From Bin87 sp965220265 (GTDB lineage: Bacteria > Chloroflexota > Dehalococcoidia > Lucifugimonadales > UBA3495), in contig CBDCPM010000002.1 of NCBI GenBank assembly GCA_965220265.1, positions 1-64,000 of the forward strand: a DNA stretch of 64,000 bases, read 5' to 3'. The position numbers and the translations under genes were made by a program. The notes below the pieces were generated by a model that made no database searches, was not told where the DNA came from, and saw only the letters and a list, made by a program, of their open reading frames with translations. This document shows positions 25,575 through 34,101 of this stretch, in pieces; the stretch's first letter is position 1; the number at the start of each line of letters is the position of its first letter.

Positions 25575-26417
25575 TTACGATTGTTCGCCGGCGCTTTCGG
25601 CCGATGGGGTCTCCGCAGCCGGTTCTGCTTCAGGCGCAGGCGCGTCGGTGGGTTCCGTCGGCGGACTGTCCGCTACGGCCACAGCGACGACCTCGGCGGT
25701 GGGCACTGATGCGGCCGTCGGGGCGGCTTCGCCAGGCGTTGCCACCGCAGCGGGTTCAGCAGGCGGCGGGCTCGGCGGGACGGGCGCTGGAGGGGCTTCC
25801 GTGGCTCCGTTGGCGCCCGGGCGGGTCAGGCCCAGCCGCTTGGCTCGTTCCGTTTCCGGATCGCGCAACTGGCCCAAAGCTTCCATGGTCGCCTGGACGA
25901 TGTTGATGGGGTTGCGGGACCCCAGGGACTTGCCCACGACGTCCTGAACGCCGCCCAGCTCCAGCATCGCGCGCATTGCTCCGGCGGCGATGATGCCGGT
26001 TCCCAGAGGAGCCGGCTTGATGATGACGATAGACGCGCCCTTGCGGACGGAAATTTCGTGGGGGATCGTGCTCCCCTTGATGGGAATCATGATGGTGCTT
26101 CGTCGGGCTACTGCCGTTCCCTTGCGAACCGCATCGGGAATGGCCAGTGCCTTACCCATGCCCACACCCACGCGTCCCTGGCCGTCGCCAACCACCACCA
26201 GGGCGTTGAACCGAAGCCGGCGTCCACCTTTCACGACCTTGGAGATGCGTCGGGTGTGGACCACCCGCTCGGTCATACCACCGCTGTCGTCATCGCGTTG
26301 CCGCTGGTCTCGGTCACGGCCGCGACCGCCGCGGCCTCCCCTACGATCAGGGCTGCCTTCGCCGCCCCTACCGCCAGTGTTGCTTCTTGGGCCTCTACGG
26401 GATGCGGGTGAAACCAT
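25575..26417 (-). CDS. rpsE: Ribosomal protein S5 (uS5) with long disordered ends
   Basis: The S5 core (MTERVVHTRRISKVVKGGRR, GKALAIPDAVRKG, GTGIIAAGAMRAMLELGGVQDV, residues about 48-200) is normal. It is flanked by a 47-residue Arg/Gly/Asp-rich N-terminus and a tail of about 80 residues rich in Ala, Pro and Glu (APVPPSPPPAEPAAVATPGE and similar). Total length is 280 against about 165 in E. coli. The tails are low-complexity and probably disordered. The start overlaps the rplR stop by one base. Confidence 0.95.
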   Translation of the reverse strand: MVSPASRRGPRSNTGGRGGEGSPDRRGGRGGRGRDRDQRQRDDDSGGMTERVVHTRRISKVVKGGRRLRFNALVVVGDGQGRVGVGMGKALAIPDAVRKGTAVARRSTIMIPIKGSTIPHEISVRKGASIVIIKPAPLGTGIIAAGAMRAMLELGGVQDVVGKSLGSRNPINIVQATMEALGQLRDPETERAKRLGLTRPGANGATEAPPAPVPPSPPPAEPAAVATPGEAAPTAASVPTAEVVAVAVADSPPTEPTDAPAPEAEPAAETPSAESAGEQS

Positions 26418-26776
26418 TAGAATACAAGCCCTCCTTCGCGGGCTGCGTCGGCCAGAGCCTTGACTCGGCCGTGGAACCGGTAGCCACCCCGGTCGAACAC
26501 CACGGAGGTAACTCCGGCAGCCATGGCGCGCTCGGCGACCAGCTTGCCCACGGCAGCGGACGCCGCCGTCTTGGGCGTGGCCTCTTCGCCGTCAACCTCG
26601 TGGCTGGACGCGTAGGCCAGGGTGTGACCTTCCACGTCATCTATTACCTGTGCATAGATGCCCTTCAGGCTGCGAAACACGCAGAGCCGCGGCCGTTGGG
26701 CAGTTCCATTAATCTTGTTGCGAACCCGACGGTGCCGGACGATACGCAATTTTCGGGAGTCTTTGTCGCGTGGCAT
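26417..26776 (-). CDS. rplR: Ribosomal protein L18 (uL18)
   Basis: The 119-residue protein carries RPRLCVFRSLKGIYAQVIDDVEG, VGKLVAERAMAAGVTSVVFDRGGYRFHGRVKALADAAREGGLVF, the L18 C-terminus that binds 5S rRNA. One nucleotide is shared with the rpsE start. Confidence 0.97.
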   Translation of the reverse strand: MPRDKDSRKLRIVRHRRVRNKINGTAQRPRLCVFRSLKGIYAQVIDDVEGHTLAYASSHEVDGEEATPKTAASAAVGKLVAERAMAAGVTSVVFDRGGYRFHGRVKALADAAREGGLVF

Positions 26777-26894
26777 TTACAGATTGCTCTCGCTTGCTGT
26801 GGTTTGGCCGTCGAATTCCAGCTTTGGCAAAAATCCATGACAGCCGAGTTGGATCAATTTCACATGGAGTTGGCTGGTGGGTATCGATGACTGG

Positions 26895-27509
26895 CTACAC
26901 AGCGCGACGCGCTGCGGCCTTGCCGGGCTTGAGGCGCAGAACCTCGCCCTGGTACCGGATACCCTTTTCCTTGTACCGGTTGGGAGGCCTGACCTTCCGT
27001 ACTTTAGCGGCTAGTTGACCTACCTTCTGCTTGTCGACGCCGCTGACATGAACGCGGTTGTTGCCTTCCACTTCCATGGTCAGGCCTTCTTCCGGGAACA
27101 CGTCGACGGTGTGGCTATAACCGACGCTCAGCGTGATGCCGTCGCCGTTCTGCTGAACGCGGTAGCCCACGCCCATGAGTTCCAGGGTCCTGCTGTACCC
27201 TTCCGTAACGCCGGTGATGGCGTTGGCCACCAACGAGCGGGTCAGTCCGTGAAGTGAATGGTGGAACTTGCGATCAGTCAACCGGTCGACAATCACCTGC
27301 CCGTCTTCCACCTTCACGGTGACTTCAGGGTGGTACCTTTGGATGAGTTCGCCCCGAGGGCCGGTGACCTTGATGCCTCCGTAGAGCACCTCTACCTGAA
27401 CACCGCTGGGGACCGGAATGGGTTGACGGCCGATGCGGGACAGGGGTCGCTCGCTGGGTGGTATCCGTTTGGCGACGCCGATGCTGACGGGGACCTCGTT
27501 ACCAGACAT
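26895..27509 (-). CDS. rplF: Ribosomal protein L6 (uL6), N-terminally extended
   Basis: The 204-residue protein holds the usual L6 start SRIGRQPIPVPSGVQVEV from residue 24 and the conserved RKVRPPNRYKEKGIRYQGEVLRLKPGKAA near the end. The preceding 23 residues are an extension; the upstream ATG is preferred because an AGGAGA site lies about 10 bp before it and overlaps the rpsH end by 11 nt. Internal start at residue 23 is an alternative. Confidence 0.93.
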   Translation of the reverse strand: MSGNEVPVSIGVAKRIPPSERPLSRIGRQPIPVPSGVQVEVLYGGIKVTGPRGELIQRYHPEVTVKVEDGQVIVDRLTDRKFHHSLHGLTRSLVANAITGVTEGYSRTLELMGVGYRVQQNGDGITLSVGYSHTVDVFPEEGLTMEVEGNNRVHVSGVDKQKVGQLAAKVRKVRPPNRYKEKGIRYQGEVLRLKPGKAAARRAV

Positions 27510-27897
27510 AACAGACCAACTCTCCTCCGATGCCCTTACGCCAGGCTTCGTATCCGGTCATCATTCCCTGGGAGGTAGAAACTATGGCGATGCCCAATCC
27601 ACCGTACACCCGGGGGATTTCGCCCCGGCCCACGTGCACGCGCAGACCGGGCTTGCTGACCCGCTTCAATCCACGGATGGCATTGGTAGCGTCATCGCGG
27701 TAGGTCAGATGGATCCGCATGGTGGGGAATTTCTGGTTGCGCGCCGCGTCCCAGTCGCGAATGTAGCCCTGCGCCTTCAGGATGTCGGCGATGGCCGTTT
27801 TTACCTTGGACTGGGGCACCAGTACCGTCTGGTGCCGTGCCTGGATGGCGTTGCGAATACGCGTCAGCATATCGGCAACCGGGTCGTTAATCGGCAT
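27499..27897 (-). CDS. rpsH: Ribosomal protein S8 (uS8)
   Basis: The 132-residue protein matches S8: INDPVADMLTRIRNAIQARHQTVLVPQSK and the C-terminal GGLGIAIVSTSQGMMTGYEA with GGELVCYVW. It binds the 16S central domain and is the translational repressor of the spc operon in E. coli; no leader mimic was identified here. Confidence 0.97.
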   Translation of the reverse strand: MPINDPVADMLTRIRNAIQARHQTVLVPQSKVKTAIADILKAQGYIRDWDAARNQKFPTMRIHLTYRDDATNAIRGLKRVSKPGLRVHVGRGEIPRVYGGLGIAIVSTSQGMMTGYEAWRKGIGGELVCYVW

Positions 27898-27989
27898 CGC
27901 GGAATCGCTCCTTGTCTTTCAGTTCTTCCGCCGGCGTAGCGAGGGAAAAGCTCATTTTTCTGTACTCATGCTCAGGTTCAAATCTGGGA

Positions 27990-28295
27990 TCAGAGGCTGG
28001 CCTTCCGCACTCCGGGGAGCAGTCCATCCAAGGCCATTTCCCGGAAGGAGATGCGGGACAGGCCGAAGTGGCGGATATATCCCCTCGGCCGTCCGGTGGC
28101 GCCGTCCCGGTTCCGGATGCGGTTGGGATTGGCGTCGTGGGGTAGGAGGGCCAGTTTCTGGCGAGCCTCAAACCGTTCGCGTGCAGACCTGGACATATCT
28201 CGTGCTTCCGCCAGCAACTGCGCACGTTCCGCAGCGTACTTGGCGACGGTTCGCTTGCGTCGCTCGTTCTTGACGATCAAAGATTTCTTGGCCAA
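27990..28295 (-). CDS. rpsN: Ribosomal protein S14 (uS14), zinc-free form
   Basis: The 101-residue protein begins at a TTG codon (28293-28295) and reads AKKSLIVKNERRKRTVAKYAAER, ending GLSRISFREMALDGLLPGVRKASL. The length equals the long, cysteine-free S14 type rather than the short zinc type. A GGGAG site lies 6 bp upstream of the TTG, and the frame upstream gives no S14-like sequence, which fixes the start. Confidence 0.95.
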   Translation of the reverse strand: MAKKSLIVKNERRKRTVAKYAAERAQLLAEARDMSRSARERFEARQKLALLPHDANPNRIRNRDGATGRPRGYIRHFGLSRISFREMALDGLLPGVRKASL

Positions 28296-28341
28296 GTTTT
28301 TCTCCCTCTGCTTAGCTTGTGGTACCGGTCGGGCGGGCAGC

Positions 28342-28989
28342 CTATGGACGGACGAATGGCATCCCGAAGTGTTCCAGCAAGCGCGTCGCTTCTGCGTCGT
28401 TACGGGCGCTGGTGGTGATGGTAACCTGCATCCCACGCAGCCGGTCGATGCTGTTGTAGTCGATCTCCGGGAACACGATCTGTTCGCGAAGGCCTAGGGA
28501 ATAGTTGCCCCGGCCGTCGAAACCATTGCGCGAAATCCCACGGAAGTCTCGGATACGCGGTAGGGCCGTGATTACCAGCCGTTCCAGGAAGTAATACATG
28601 CGGTCACCCCGCAGGGTCACGGCGGTGCCGATGGGGTTACCCTCTCGCACCTTGAACGCGGCGATAGACCGTTTGGCGCGGGTGATGACAGGCTTCTGGC
28701 CCGAGATCGTGGTCAGGTCCCGGACGGCGCTCTCCATGGCGCGGCCATTGGTCAAAGCTTCGCCGAGACCGATGTTCAGGTTGATCTTAGTAACCCGGGG
28801 TACCTGCATGGGGCTGGTGTATCCGAACTCGGACACCATCGCCGGAACGATCTCGTTCCGGAAGCGGATCTTGAACGCGGGAGGGGGCAGCTCCGCCGGT
28901 TGAGAGCCATTGGATTCGGCCTCTTCCTGTCGGCGCCGCTGGCGGCGACCTCCGCCCTGGTCGGTTCTTTCCTGCTGGTCAGTAGCCAT
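28342..28989 (-). CDS. rplE: Ribosomal protein L5 (uL5) with basic/acidic N-terminal extension
   Basis: The 215-residue protein has the L5 core (NLNIGLGEALTNGRAMESAVRDL, GQKPVITRAKRSIAAFKVREGNPIG, FPEIDYNSIDRLRGMQVTI), preceded by about 37 residues rich in Arg, Gln and Glu (QQERTDQGGGRRQRRRQEEA). L5 binds 5S rRNA. ATG 28989 is used; another ATG three codons upstream is possible. Confidence 0.95.
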   Translation of the reverse strand: MATDQQERTDQGGGRRQRRRQEEAESNGSQPAELPPPAFKIRFRNEIVPAMVSEFGYTSPMQVPRVTKINLNIGLGEALTNGRAMESAVRDLTTISGQKPVITRAKRSIAAFKVREGNPIGTAVTLRGDRMYYFLERLVITALPRIRDFRGISRNGFDGRGNYSLGLREQIVFPEIDYNSIDRLRGMQVTITTSARNDAEATRLLEHFGMPFVRP

Positions 28990-29009
28990 GGGAATCACTC
29001 TCGCGAAGG

Positions 29010-29282
29010 TTACTCGTCCCGATTGCGGAACTGAGTGCTCGGTTCGGTGTAGTTGCTCTGGATGAGCTTGATATTGGAAAAGTGGATCGACGCTTCCTGC
29101 TGCACACGCCCGCCCTGGCGGACGCCGGGCTGAGGCTTGTAGTGCTTGGTTACCATGTTGACGCCCTCAACGAGGACCCGGTTCCTTTCGGGCAGCATAT
29201 TGAGAACGCGGCCGGTCTTGCCCTTGTCCTTGCCGGCGATGACCAGAACGTCGTCGCCACGCCGGATCTTCGTCTTGGCCAT
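29010..29282 (-). CDS. rplX: Ribosomal protein L24 (uL24)
   Basis: The 90-residue protein has the KOW motif DDVLVIAGKDKGKTGRVL and GVNMVTKHYKP. Its ATG overlaps the rplN stop by one base in TGATG, which favours this start over a GTG one codon earlier. It is an assembly initiator of 50S. Confidence 0.96.
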   Translation of the reverse strand: MAKTKIRRGDDVLVIAGKDKGKTGRVLNMLPERNRVLVEGVNMVTKHYKPQPGVRQGGRVQQEASIHFSNIKLIQSNYTEPSTQFRNRDE

Positions 29283-29650
29283 CACACCACCTCCGGCGCG
29301 AGGGACACGATCCGCATGAAGCCTTTGTCACGCAATTCGCGGGCCACGGGGCCGAAGATGCGGGTGCCACGGGGTAGCTGGTTGTCGTTGATCAGCACGG
29401 CAGCGTTGTCGTCGAACTTGATGTAGGTTCCATCGGGTCGGAGCAGGGGAGCCGCTTGGCGGACGATCACTGCCTTGACCACGGATCCCTTCGGGACCGG
29501 GGAATTTGGGATGGCTTCCCGCACGGTGCAGACGATGATGTCGCCGATCGAGGCGTATTTGCGCTGGCTGGAGCCGGGAATATTGATGAGCCGTATGCGT
29601 CGCGCGCCGCTGTTGTCGGCCACGTGCAGTCTGGTGTAACTCTGAATCAT
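29282..29650 (-). CDS. rplN: Ribosomal protein L14 (uL14)
   Basis: The 122-residue protein is a full-length L14: MIQSYTRLHVADNSGARRIRLI, GSVVKAVIVRQ and ARELRDKGFMRIVSLAPEVV. It sits at the subunit interface. The ATG directly follows the rpsQ TAA. Confidence 0.97.
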   Translation of the reverse strand: MIQSYTRLHVADNSGARRIRLINIPGSSQRKYASIGDIIVCTVREAIPNSPVPKGSVVKAVIVRQAAPLLRPDGTYIKFDDNAAVLINDNQLPRGTRIFGPVARELRDKGFMRIVSLAPEVV

Positions 29651-30037
29651 TTACGCATCCTCGTCGTCATCGGTAGTATCTTCCGGAATGTCATCGACCG
29701 CCGCTGCGCCGTCTGCTTCCAGATCGTTCGCGTCGGGTTCAATAACGGCGTCTCCTTCCAGGTCAATGGCACGGACTTCGGCCACCTCCCGGCGCGCCAG
29801 GATATCCAGGAGCCTCCAGTGCTTGGTGCGCGAGATCGGTCGGGTTTCCTGGATGCGGACGGTATCGCCGATCCGGCACTGTCCCGCGGGATCGTGGACG
29901 TAGAAACGGGTAACGCGCCGCATCTGCTTACGGTAGACGCGGTGACGTTGCTTCCACACCAAATCCACGACGGCGGTCTTATCCATCCGAGTTCCCACTA
30001 CGGAGCCGACCCGGATCTTTCGCATTGTTTTGGCCAT
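29651..30037 (-). CDS. rpsQ: Ribosomal protein S17 (uS17) with acidic C-terminal tail
   Basis: The 128-residue protein has the S17 core RKIRVGSVVGTRMDKTAVVDLVWKQRHRVYRKQMRRVTRFYVHDPAGQCRIGDTVRI and ETRPISRTKHWRLLDIL. After it come about 40 acidic residues (EVRAIDLEGDAVIEPDANDL ... DDIPEDTTDDDEDA), absent from typical 80-90-residue S17. The start MAKTMRKIR at 30037 is used instead of an in-frame ATG at 30085. Confidence 0.95.
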   Translation of the reverse strand: MAKTMRKIRVGSVVGTRMDKTAVVDLVWKQRHRVYRKQMRRVTRFYVHDPAGQCRIGDTVRIQETRPISRTKHWRLLDILARREVAEVRAIDLEGDAVIEPDANDLEADGAAAVDDIPEDTTDDDEDA

Positions 30038-30101
30038 AAGGTAATCCTGAAAAATCAGTCTTTGCGTAGGGGAAGCACCGGTCACGACCGAACGCGCGTC
30101 G

Positions 30102-30293
30102 CTACTGCGGCTGCCGTTCTCGCAAGCAAGTCAGCATCCGCGCGATGTCCTTGCGGGTTTTACGCGGCTGGTTGGTGTCGGTCAGTTGGTTGACAGCGTC
30201 CCGGAAACGCAGGTTCATCAGCTCCCGGTAGGACTTCTGAAGCTCTTCCTCGATTTGCTGGTCGGACAACGCCCGAATTTCGTACATCTTCAT
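30102..30293 (-). CDS. rpmC: Ribosomal protein L29 (uL29)
   Basis: The 63-residue two-helix protein reads MYEIRALSDQQIEEELQKSYRELMNLRFRDAV and RKTRKDIARMLTCLRER. The ATG at 30293 is chosen because AGGTGA, overlapping the rplP stop, sits 8 bp before it; a GTG at 30305 would overlap rplP. L29 lies by the exit tunnel. Confidence 0.95.
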   Translation of the reverse strand: MKMYEIRALSDQQIEEELQKSYRELMNLRFRDAVNQLTDTNQPRKTRKDIARMLTCLRERQPQ

Positions 30294-30301
30294 AACGGCT
30301 A

Positions 30302-30742
30302 TCACCTGGCGGAACCGGTCAGGAGCGAGTTCACCCGATCCCGATAAACGACCTTGGTGGGGATGGGCAACTTGTGCGAGGCTCTCAGGAGGGCCTCTTC
30401 CGCTTGGTCGAGGGGCACGCCGCCGATCTCGAACATGATGCGGCCCGGTTTGACCACGGCGACCCAGTGGTCGTTCGCCGCTTTGCCGCCGCCCATGCGT
30501 ACTTCGGCCGGCTTTTTGGAAACTGGCTTGTCCGGGAAAATGCGGATCCAGGTACTGCCGCCGCGTTGCAGGTACCGGGAGATGGCGACACGGGCGGACT
30601 CAATCTGACGCGCGGTGATCCACTCGGCGCGCAAGGCCTTCAAGCCGATTTCACCGAACTCGACAGTGCCCCCGGTGGTAGCCACGCCCCGGCGCTTGCC
30701 CCTGCCCATCTTGCGATATTTCGTCCTTTTAGGCTGCAGCAT
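30302..30742 (-). CDS. rplP: Ribosomal protein L16 (uL16)
   Basis: The 146-residue protein begins MLQPKRTKYRKMGRGKRRGVATTGGTVEFGEIGLKAL and has WIRIFPDKPVSKKPAEVRMGGGKA, the L16 hallmarks near the A-site tRNA elbow. Standard length. Confidence 0.97.
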   Translation of the reverse strand: MLQPKRTKYRKMGRGKRRGVATTGGTVEFGEIGLKALRAEWITARQIESARVAISRYLQRGGSTWIRIFPDKPVSKKPAEVRMGGGKAANDHWVAVVKPGRIMFEIGGVPLDQAEEALLRASHKLPIPTKVVYRDRVNSLLTGSAR

Positions 30743-30798
30743 GGTGCCAAACTCCCAGTTTGTTCGTCATGGAAGGAAAGACTGATTTGTTGCGCGCG

Positions 30799-31536
30799 CT
30801 AATTCTCGAACTCCGCGGCCTGCAACTCCGCTTCGGTGTCCTGGCTCGTGACACGGAACTCGATGCTGTCGAGCTCGCCGTCATCTTCCGCAGGTGGCGG
30901 CATGATTTGGCCCTTGTATATCCAGACCTTGATGCCGACGCGTCCCATTGAGGTGTGCGCTTCGGCCAAAGCATAGTCAATGTCGGCGCGCAGCGTGTGC
31001 AATGGCACCCGGCCCATCATCAGCTTTTCAGTTCGGGCGATTTCCGCGCCGGAGATACGCCCTTTGGTGATGATCTTGACGCCCTCTGCACCAGCCTGCA
31101 TCGTCCGGAGCGCGGCCTGGCGCATGGCCCGGCGGTAGGCTACCCGTCGGCTCAACTGGTCGGCAATGTTGCGGCCCACCAGGTAAGGGTCCAGTTCCGG
31201 CTGCTCGATTTCGAGGATGTTTAGCCGGAGCATGCCGGCGGTCATGGTCTCGAGACGGGCGCGCAGGCCCTTGACCCGGTCGCCATCGCGGCCGATCAGG
31301 ATCCCAGGCCTGGCAGAGTGGATGTTGACGATGGTTTCCTGAGCCGTGCGGTCGATCTCGATTTTGGCGATGCCGGCGTCTGAGAAGGCTGCATACTCTT
31401 TATGGATGGTCCGGCGCAGCGTCAGGTCCTGCTGCACGCCGGCCCGGTACTGGGAACCGCCATTGGCGTACCAGTGGGTGCGCCAGTCCTTGATGATGCC
31501 CAATCGGAAGCCAAGGGGATGTGTTTTGTGTCCCAT
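30799..31536 (-). CDS. rpsC: Ribosomal protein S3 (uS3)
   Basis: The 245-residue protein starts MGHKTHPLGFRLGIIKDW and contains the KH-domain loop GILIGRDGDRVKGL plus GAEGVKIITKGRISGAEIARTEKLMMGRVPLHTLRADIDYA. A slightly acidic tail (DGELDSIEFRVTSQDTEAEL) ends it. S3 lines the mRNA entry tunnel. Confidence 0.97.
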   Translation of the reverse strand: MGHKTHPLGFRLGIIKDWRTHWYANGGSQYRAGVQQDLTLRRTIHKEYAAFSDAGIAKIEIDRTAQETIVNIHSARPGILIGRDGDRVKGLRARLETMTAGMLRLNILEIEQPELDPYLVGRNIADQLSRRVAYRRAMRQAALRTMQAGAEGVKIITKGRISGAEIARTEKLMMGRVPLHTLRADIDYALAEAHTSMGRVGIKVWIYKGQIMPPPAEDDGELDSIEFRVTSQDTEAELQAAEFEN

Positions 31537-31539
31537 GAG

Positions 31540-31884
31540 TTACCCCTCCTGTATCGCGTCCACTTCGATGATGATGTGGCTGGAGCGTCGGGTAACCCGT
31601 CCAATCCGGCCTCTGGCGCGGGGCCGGAAGCGCTTCAACGGGCGCGCCTGGTCCGCCGATATACGCGTAATGCGCAACTCATTTCGGTTCATGAATTCGT
31701 TGTTCTCGGCGTTGGACGCCGCGGACTGGACCACCTTTGCCACCGACCGTGCCCACGGCGACGTCATCAGGCTCAGGTGGTCAAGGGCGTCGTTTACGGT
31801 CATCCCTCGTACCGCGTCCATGATCGGCTTGAGACGCTTCGGAGAGGCGCCTACCTGCTTGGCCATTGCTCGCACGGCTGGCAT
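31540..31884 (-). CDS. rplV: Ribosomal protein L22 (uL22)
   Basis: The 114-residue protein has VGASPKRLKPIMDAVRGMTVNDALDHL, a hairpin ending ARGRIGRVTRRSSHIIIEVDAI that lines the exit tunnel, and a normal L22 length. It lies 3 bp upstream of rpsC. Confidence 0.97.
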   Translation of the reverse strand: MPAVRAMAKQVGASPKRLKPIMDAVRGMTVNDALDHLSLMTSPWARSVAKVVQSAASNAENNEFMNRNELRITRISADQARPLKRFRPRARGRIGRVTRRSSHIIIEVDAIQEG

Positions 31885-31888
31885 TGCT

Positions 31889-32173
31889 TCACCTCACCCT
31901 GCTCGAGCGTTCCGACCGGGAGATGTGACCGCGATAAGTTCGGGTCGGTGAGAACTCGCCCAGGCGATGCCCCACCATGTTCTCGGTGATGAACACCGGA
32001 ACGTGCCGCCGGCCGTCGTGGACGCCGAAGTTCAGCCCGACCATCTCGGGCATGATCATCGAGTCCCGTGACCAGGTGCGGATAACGGTGGCCTCACCGG
32101 ATTCTCGAACCCGGTTGACCTTCTTGAGCAACTTGGGGTGGACGTACGGTCCTTTTTTGATTGACCTTGACAT
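31889..32173 (-). CDS. rpsS: Ribosomal protein S19 (uS19)
   Basis: The 94-residue protein begins MSRSIKKGPYVHPKLLKKVN and has RDSMIMPEMVGLNFGVHDGR and VGHRLGEFSPTRTYRGH, the S19 hallmarks at the 30S head. Confidence 0.97.
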   Translation of the reverse strand: MSRSIKKGPYVHPKLLKKVNRVRESGEATVIRTWSRDSMIMPEMVGLNFGVHDGRRHVPVFITENMVGHRLGEFSPTRTYRGHISRSERSSRVR

Positions 32174-32223
32174 GGTAACAGTCTCTGCCTGTCGCGCCGC
32201 CGGACGGCACGAGGGTTGAGTTT

Positions 32224-33060
32224 CTACCTCCGCCAGCGTCGTCCGCGGACGATGAAGCTACTGGAGGTCTTCTTCTTATTACGTGTCTTGTGTCCCAGCG
32301 TGGGCTTGCCGGTGGGCGACTTGGGTCCGGGCATCCCGATGGGCGAGCGACCCTCACCGCCGCCATGGGGATGGTCGACCGGGTTCTTGGCCACGCCGCG
32401 CACGTGGGGCCGACGTCCCAGGTGACGCTTTGCGCCGGCCTTGCCCAGGCTCTCGTTCTTGTGGTCGGGGTTCGACAGTTGGCCCACGCTCGCGCGGCAG
32501 GCCAGCAGGATCCGGCGCATTTCGCCGGAGGGCAGGCGGATAAGCACGTAGTCGCCCTCGCGGGACAGCACCTGTGCGCCCGTGCCGGCCCCACGTACCA
32601 GCTGGCCGCCTCGGCCGGGGGTCAACTCTAGGTTGTGCACCACGGTACCGGTGGGGATGTTACGTAGGGGAAGAGCGTTGCCGGGGCTGATTTCAGCATC
32701 CGGTCCGGACTGCACCTTGTCCCCCACGGAAAGGGTAACCGGTGCCAGGATGTAAGATTTCTCGCCGTCCGCGTAGTGCAGAAGGGCAATCCGAGTGGTC
32801 CGGTTAGGGTCGTACTCGATGGTCTTGACCGTGGCGGGTACGCCATCTTTGCGCCGCTTGAAGTCGACCAGCCGGTACATTTTCCGGGAGCCACCGCCGC
32901 GGTGGTAAGCAGTGATGCGGCCCTTGTTGTTCCGGCCGGCACGCTTTTGCAGCGGCTCCAGCAGGGACTTCTCCGGCTTCTTCGTGGTGACCTCCTCGAA
33001 GGAGGGGCGCACCGCGTTGCGCGTGCCGGGAGTTACGGGACGAAGGTTCTTCAGAGGCAT
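32224..33060 (-). CDS. rplB: Ribosomal protein L2 (uL2)
   Basis: The 278-residue protein carries RNNKGRITAYHRGGGSRKMYRLVDF, VHNLELTPGRGGQLVRGAGTGAQVLSREGDYVLIRLPSGEMRRIL and the peptidyl-transferase-proximal VDHPHGGGEGRSPIG, including the universally conserved histidine. Normal length and place. Confidence 0.98.
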   Translation of the reverse strand: MPLKNLRPVTPGTRNAVRPSFEEVTTKKPEKSLLEPLQKRAGRNNKGRITAYHRGGGSRKMYRLVDFKRRKDGVPATVKTIEYDPNRTTRIALLHYADGEKSYILAPVTLSVGDKVQSGPDAEISPGNALPLRNIPTGTVVHNLELTPGRGGQLVRGAGTGAQVLSREGDYVLIRLPSGEMRRILLACRASVGQLSNPDHKNESLGKAGAKRHLGRRPHVRGVAKNPVDHPHGGGEGRSPIGMPGPKSPTGKPTLGHKTRNKKKTSSSFIVRGRRWRR

Positions 33061-33095
33061 AGTTTGTGCTCACGTTGCCGACGTACGGCGTTGGG

Positions 33096-33380
33096 TTACA
33101 GGCCCTCAATAAGTTCGATCCGGTCGCCGGCCTGCAGCGTGACCACGGCCTTTTTCACGTTGGGTTGTTTCTTGGCACGGGGGCCATACCGCTTGTGCTT
33201 GCCGTGGTTGAGCGTGATGTTGACGCTGATGACCGTGACGTTGAAGTATTCTTGCACCGCCTGCTTTATCAGCGTCTTATTGGCCTTGGGCGCGACCTGA
33301 AAGGTGTACTGCCCCTCTTCTTGCAAAAGGGTGCTCTTCTCAGTGATGGTGGGACGCAGCAGGACTTCGCTGAGGTTCAT
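33096..33380 (-). CDS. rplW: Ribosomal protein L23 (uL23)
   Basis: The 94-residue protein reads MNLSEVLLRPTITEKSTLLQ and VAPKANKTLIKQAVQEYFNVTV, ending in the L23 fold that docks trigger factor and SRP at the tunnel exit. The ATG overlaps the rplD stop by one base (TAATG), which fixes this start inside a longer open frame. Confidence 0.96.
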   Translation of the reverse strand: MNLSEVLLRPTITEKSTLLQEEGQYTFQVAPKANKTLIKQAVQEYFNVTVISVNITLNHGKHKRYGPRAKKQPNVKKAVVTLQAGDRIELIEGL

Positions 33381-34045
33381 TATTCTGCCACCTCGCTTGC
33401 CGCCCGGCGTGCCCGAAACTTTGGCGCCAAGCACAATTCCGCGATCCGGCGAACGGAGCCCACGGTGATGAGAAGGGTCTGCCGTTTCAGCACGTCGTTG
33501 GCGTTCACCAGGTCCGAGGGCAGAGTCCACACCTGCTTCAGGTTGCCGCCGGCCCGCGCCACGTTCTGCTGGGCTTCTTCCGTGACCACCAGCACCGACC
33601 CGGTGATGTTCAGGTTCTCCAGAACCTGCTTCATTGACTTGGTCTTTCCGTCCAAGCTGTCCAGCGAGTCGACGCAGATGAGGCGACCGCCACGGATTTT
33701 CTCGGAGAGGACGCACTGCAAAGCCTTGCGGCGCATCGCGCGGGGCAAGGCTTTTCGGTAGTCTCGAGGCTTCGGGCCGAAGGCGATGCCTCCGTGTCGC
33801 CACTGCGGGGAGCGAATGCTTCCTTGCCGGGCGCGGCCCGTGTGCTTCTGTATCCAGGGTTTCCGGCCACCGCCCGACACTTCAGCACGGGTGCGAGTGG
33901 AATGGGTGCCCTGTCGCTGGTTCAGCTGGTAAATGACCATCGCCTGGTGAACCAGCGTCTGGTTCATCGGGACGTCAAATACGCTTTCGTCCACCTCGAT
34001 GGTGTCAATGGCGTCGCCGCCGATGTTCAAAACGGGGAGTTCCAT
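33380..34045 (-). CDS. rplD: Ribosomal protein L4 (uL4)
   Basis: The 221-residue protein contains HQAMVIYQLNQRQGTHSTRTRAEVSGGGRKPWIQKHTGRARQGSIRSPQWRHGGIAFGPKPRDY, the L4 exit-tunnel loop, and a C-terminal nucleotide-fold-like half. L4 represses the S10 operon in E. coli. The C-terminal basic tail is slightly extended. Confidence 0.97.
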   Translation of the reverse strand: MELPVLNIGGDAIDTIEVDESVFDVPMNQTLVHQAMVIYQLNQRQGTHSTRTRAEVSGGGRKPWIQKHTGRARQGSIRSPQWRHGGIAFGPKPRDYRKALPRAMRRKALQCVLSEKIRGGRLICVDSLDSLDGKTKSMKQVLENLNITGSVLVVTEEAQQNVARAGGNLKQVWTLPSDLVNANDVLKRQTLLITVGSVRRIAELCLAPKFRARRAASEVAE

Positions 34046-34101
34046 TTCGGATCAGTTCCTTGCCGATAGCCGCCGTTGTCGAGCAGGCGTTTCGGTTCGT
34101 T

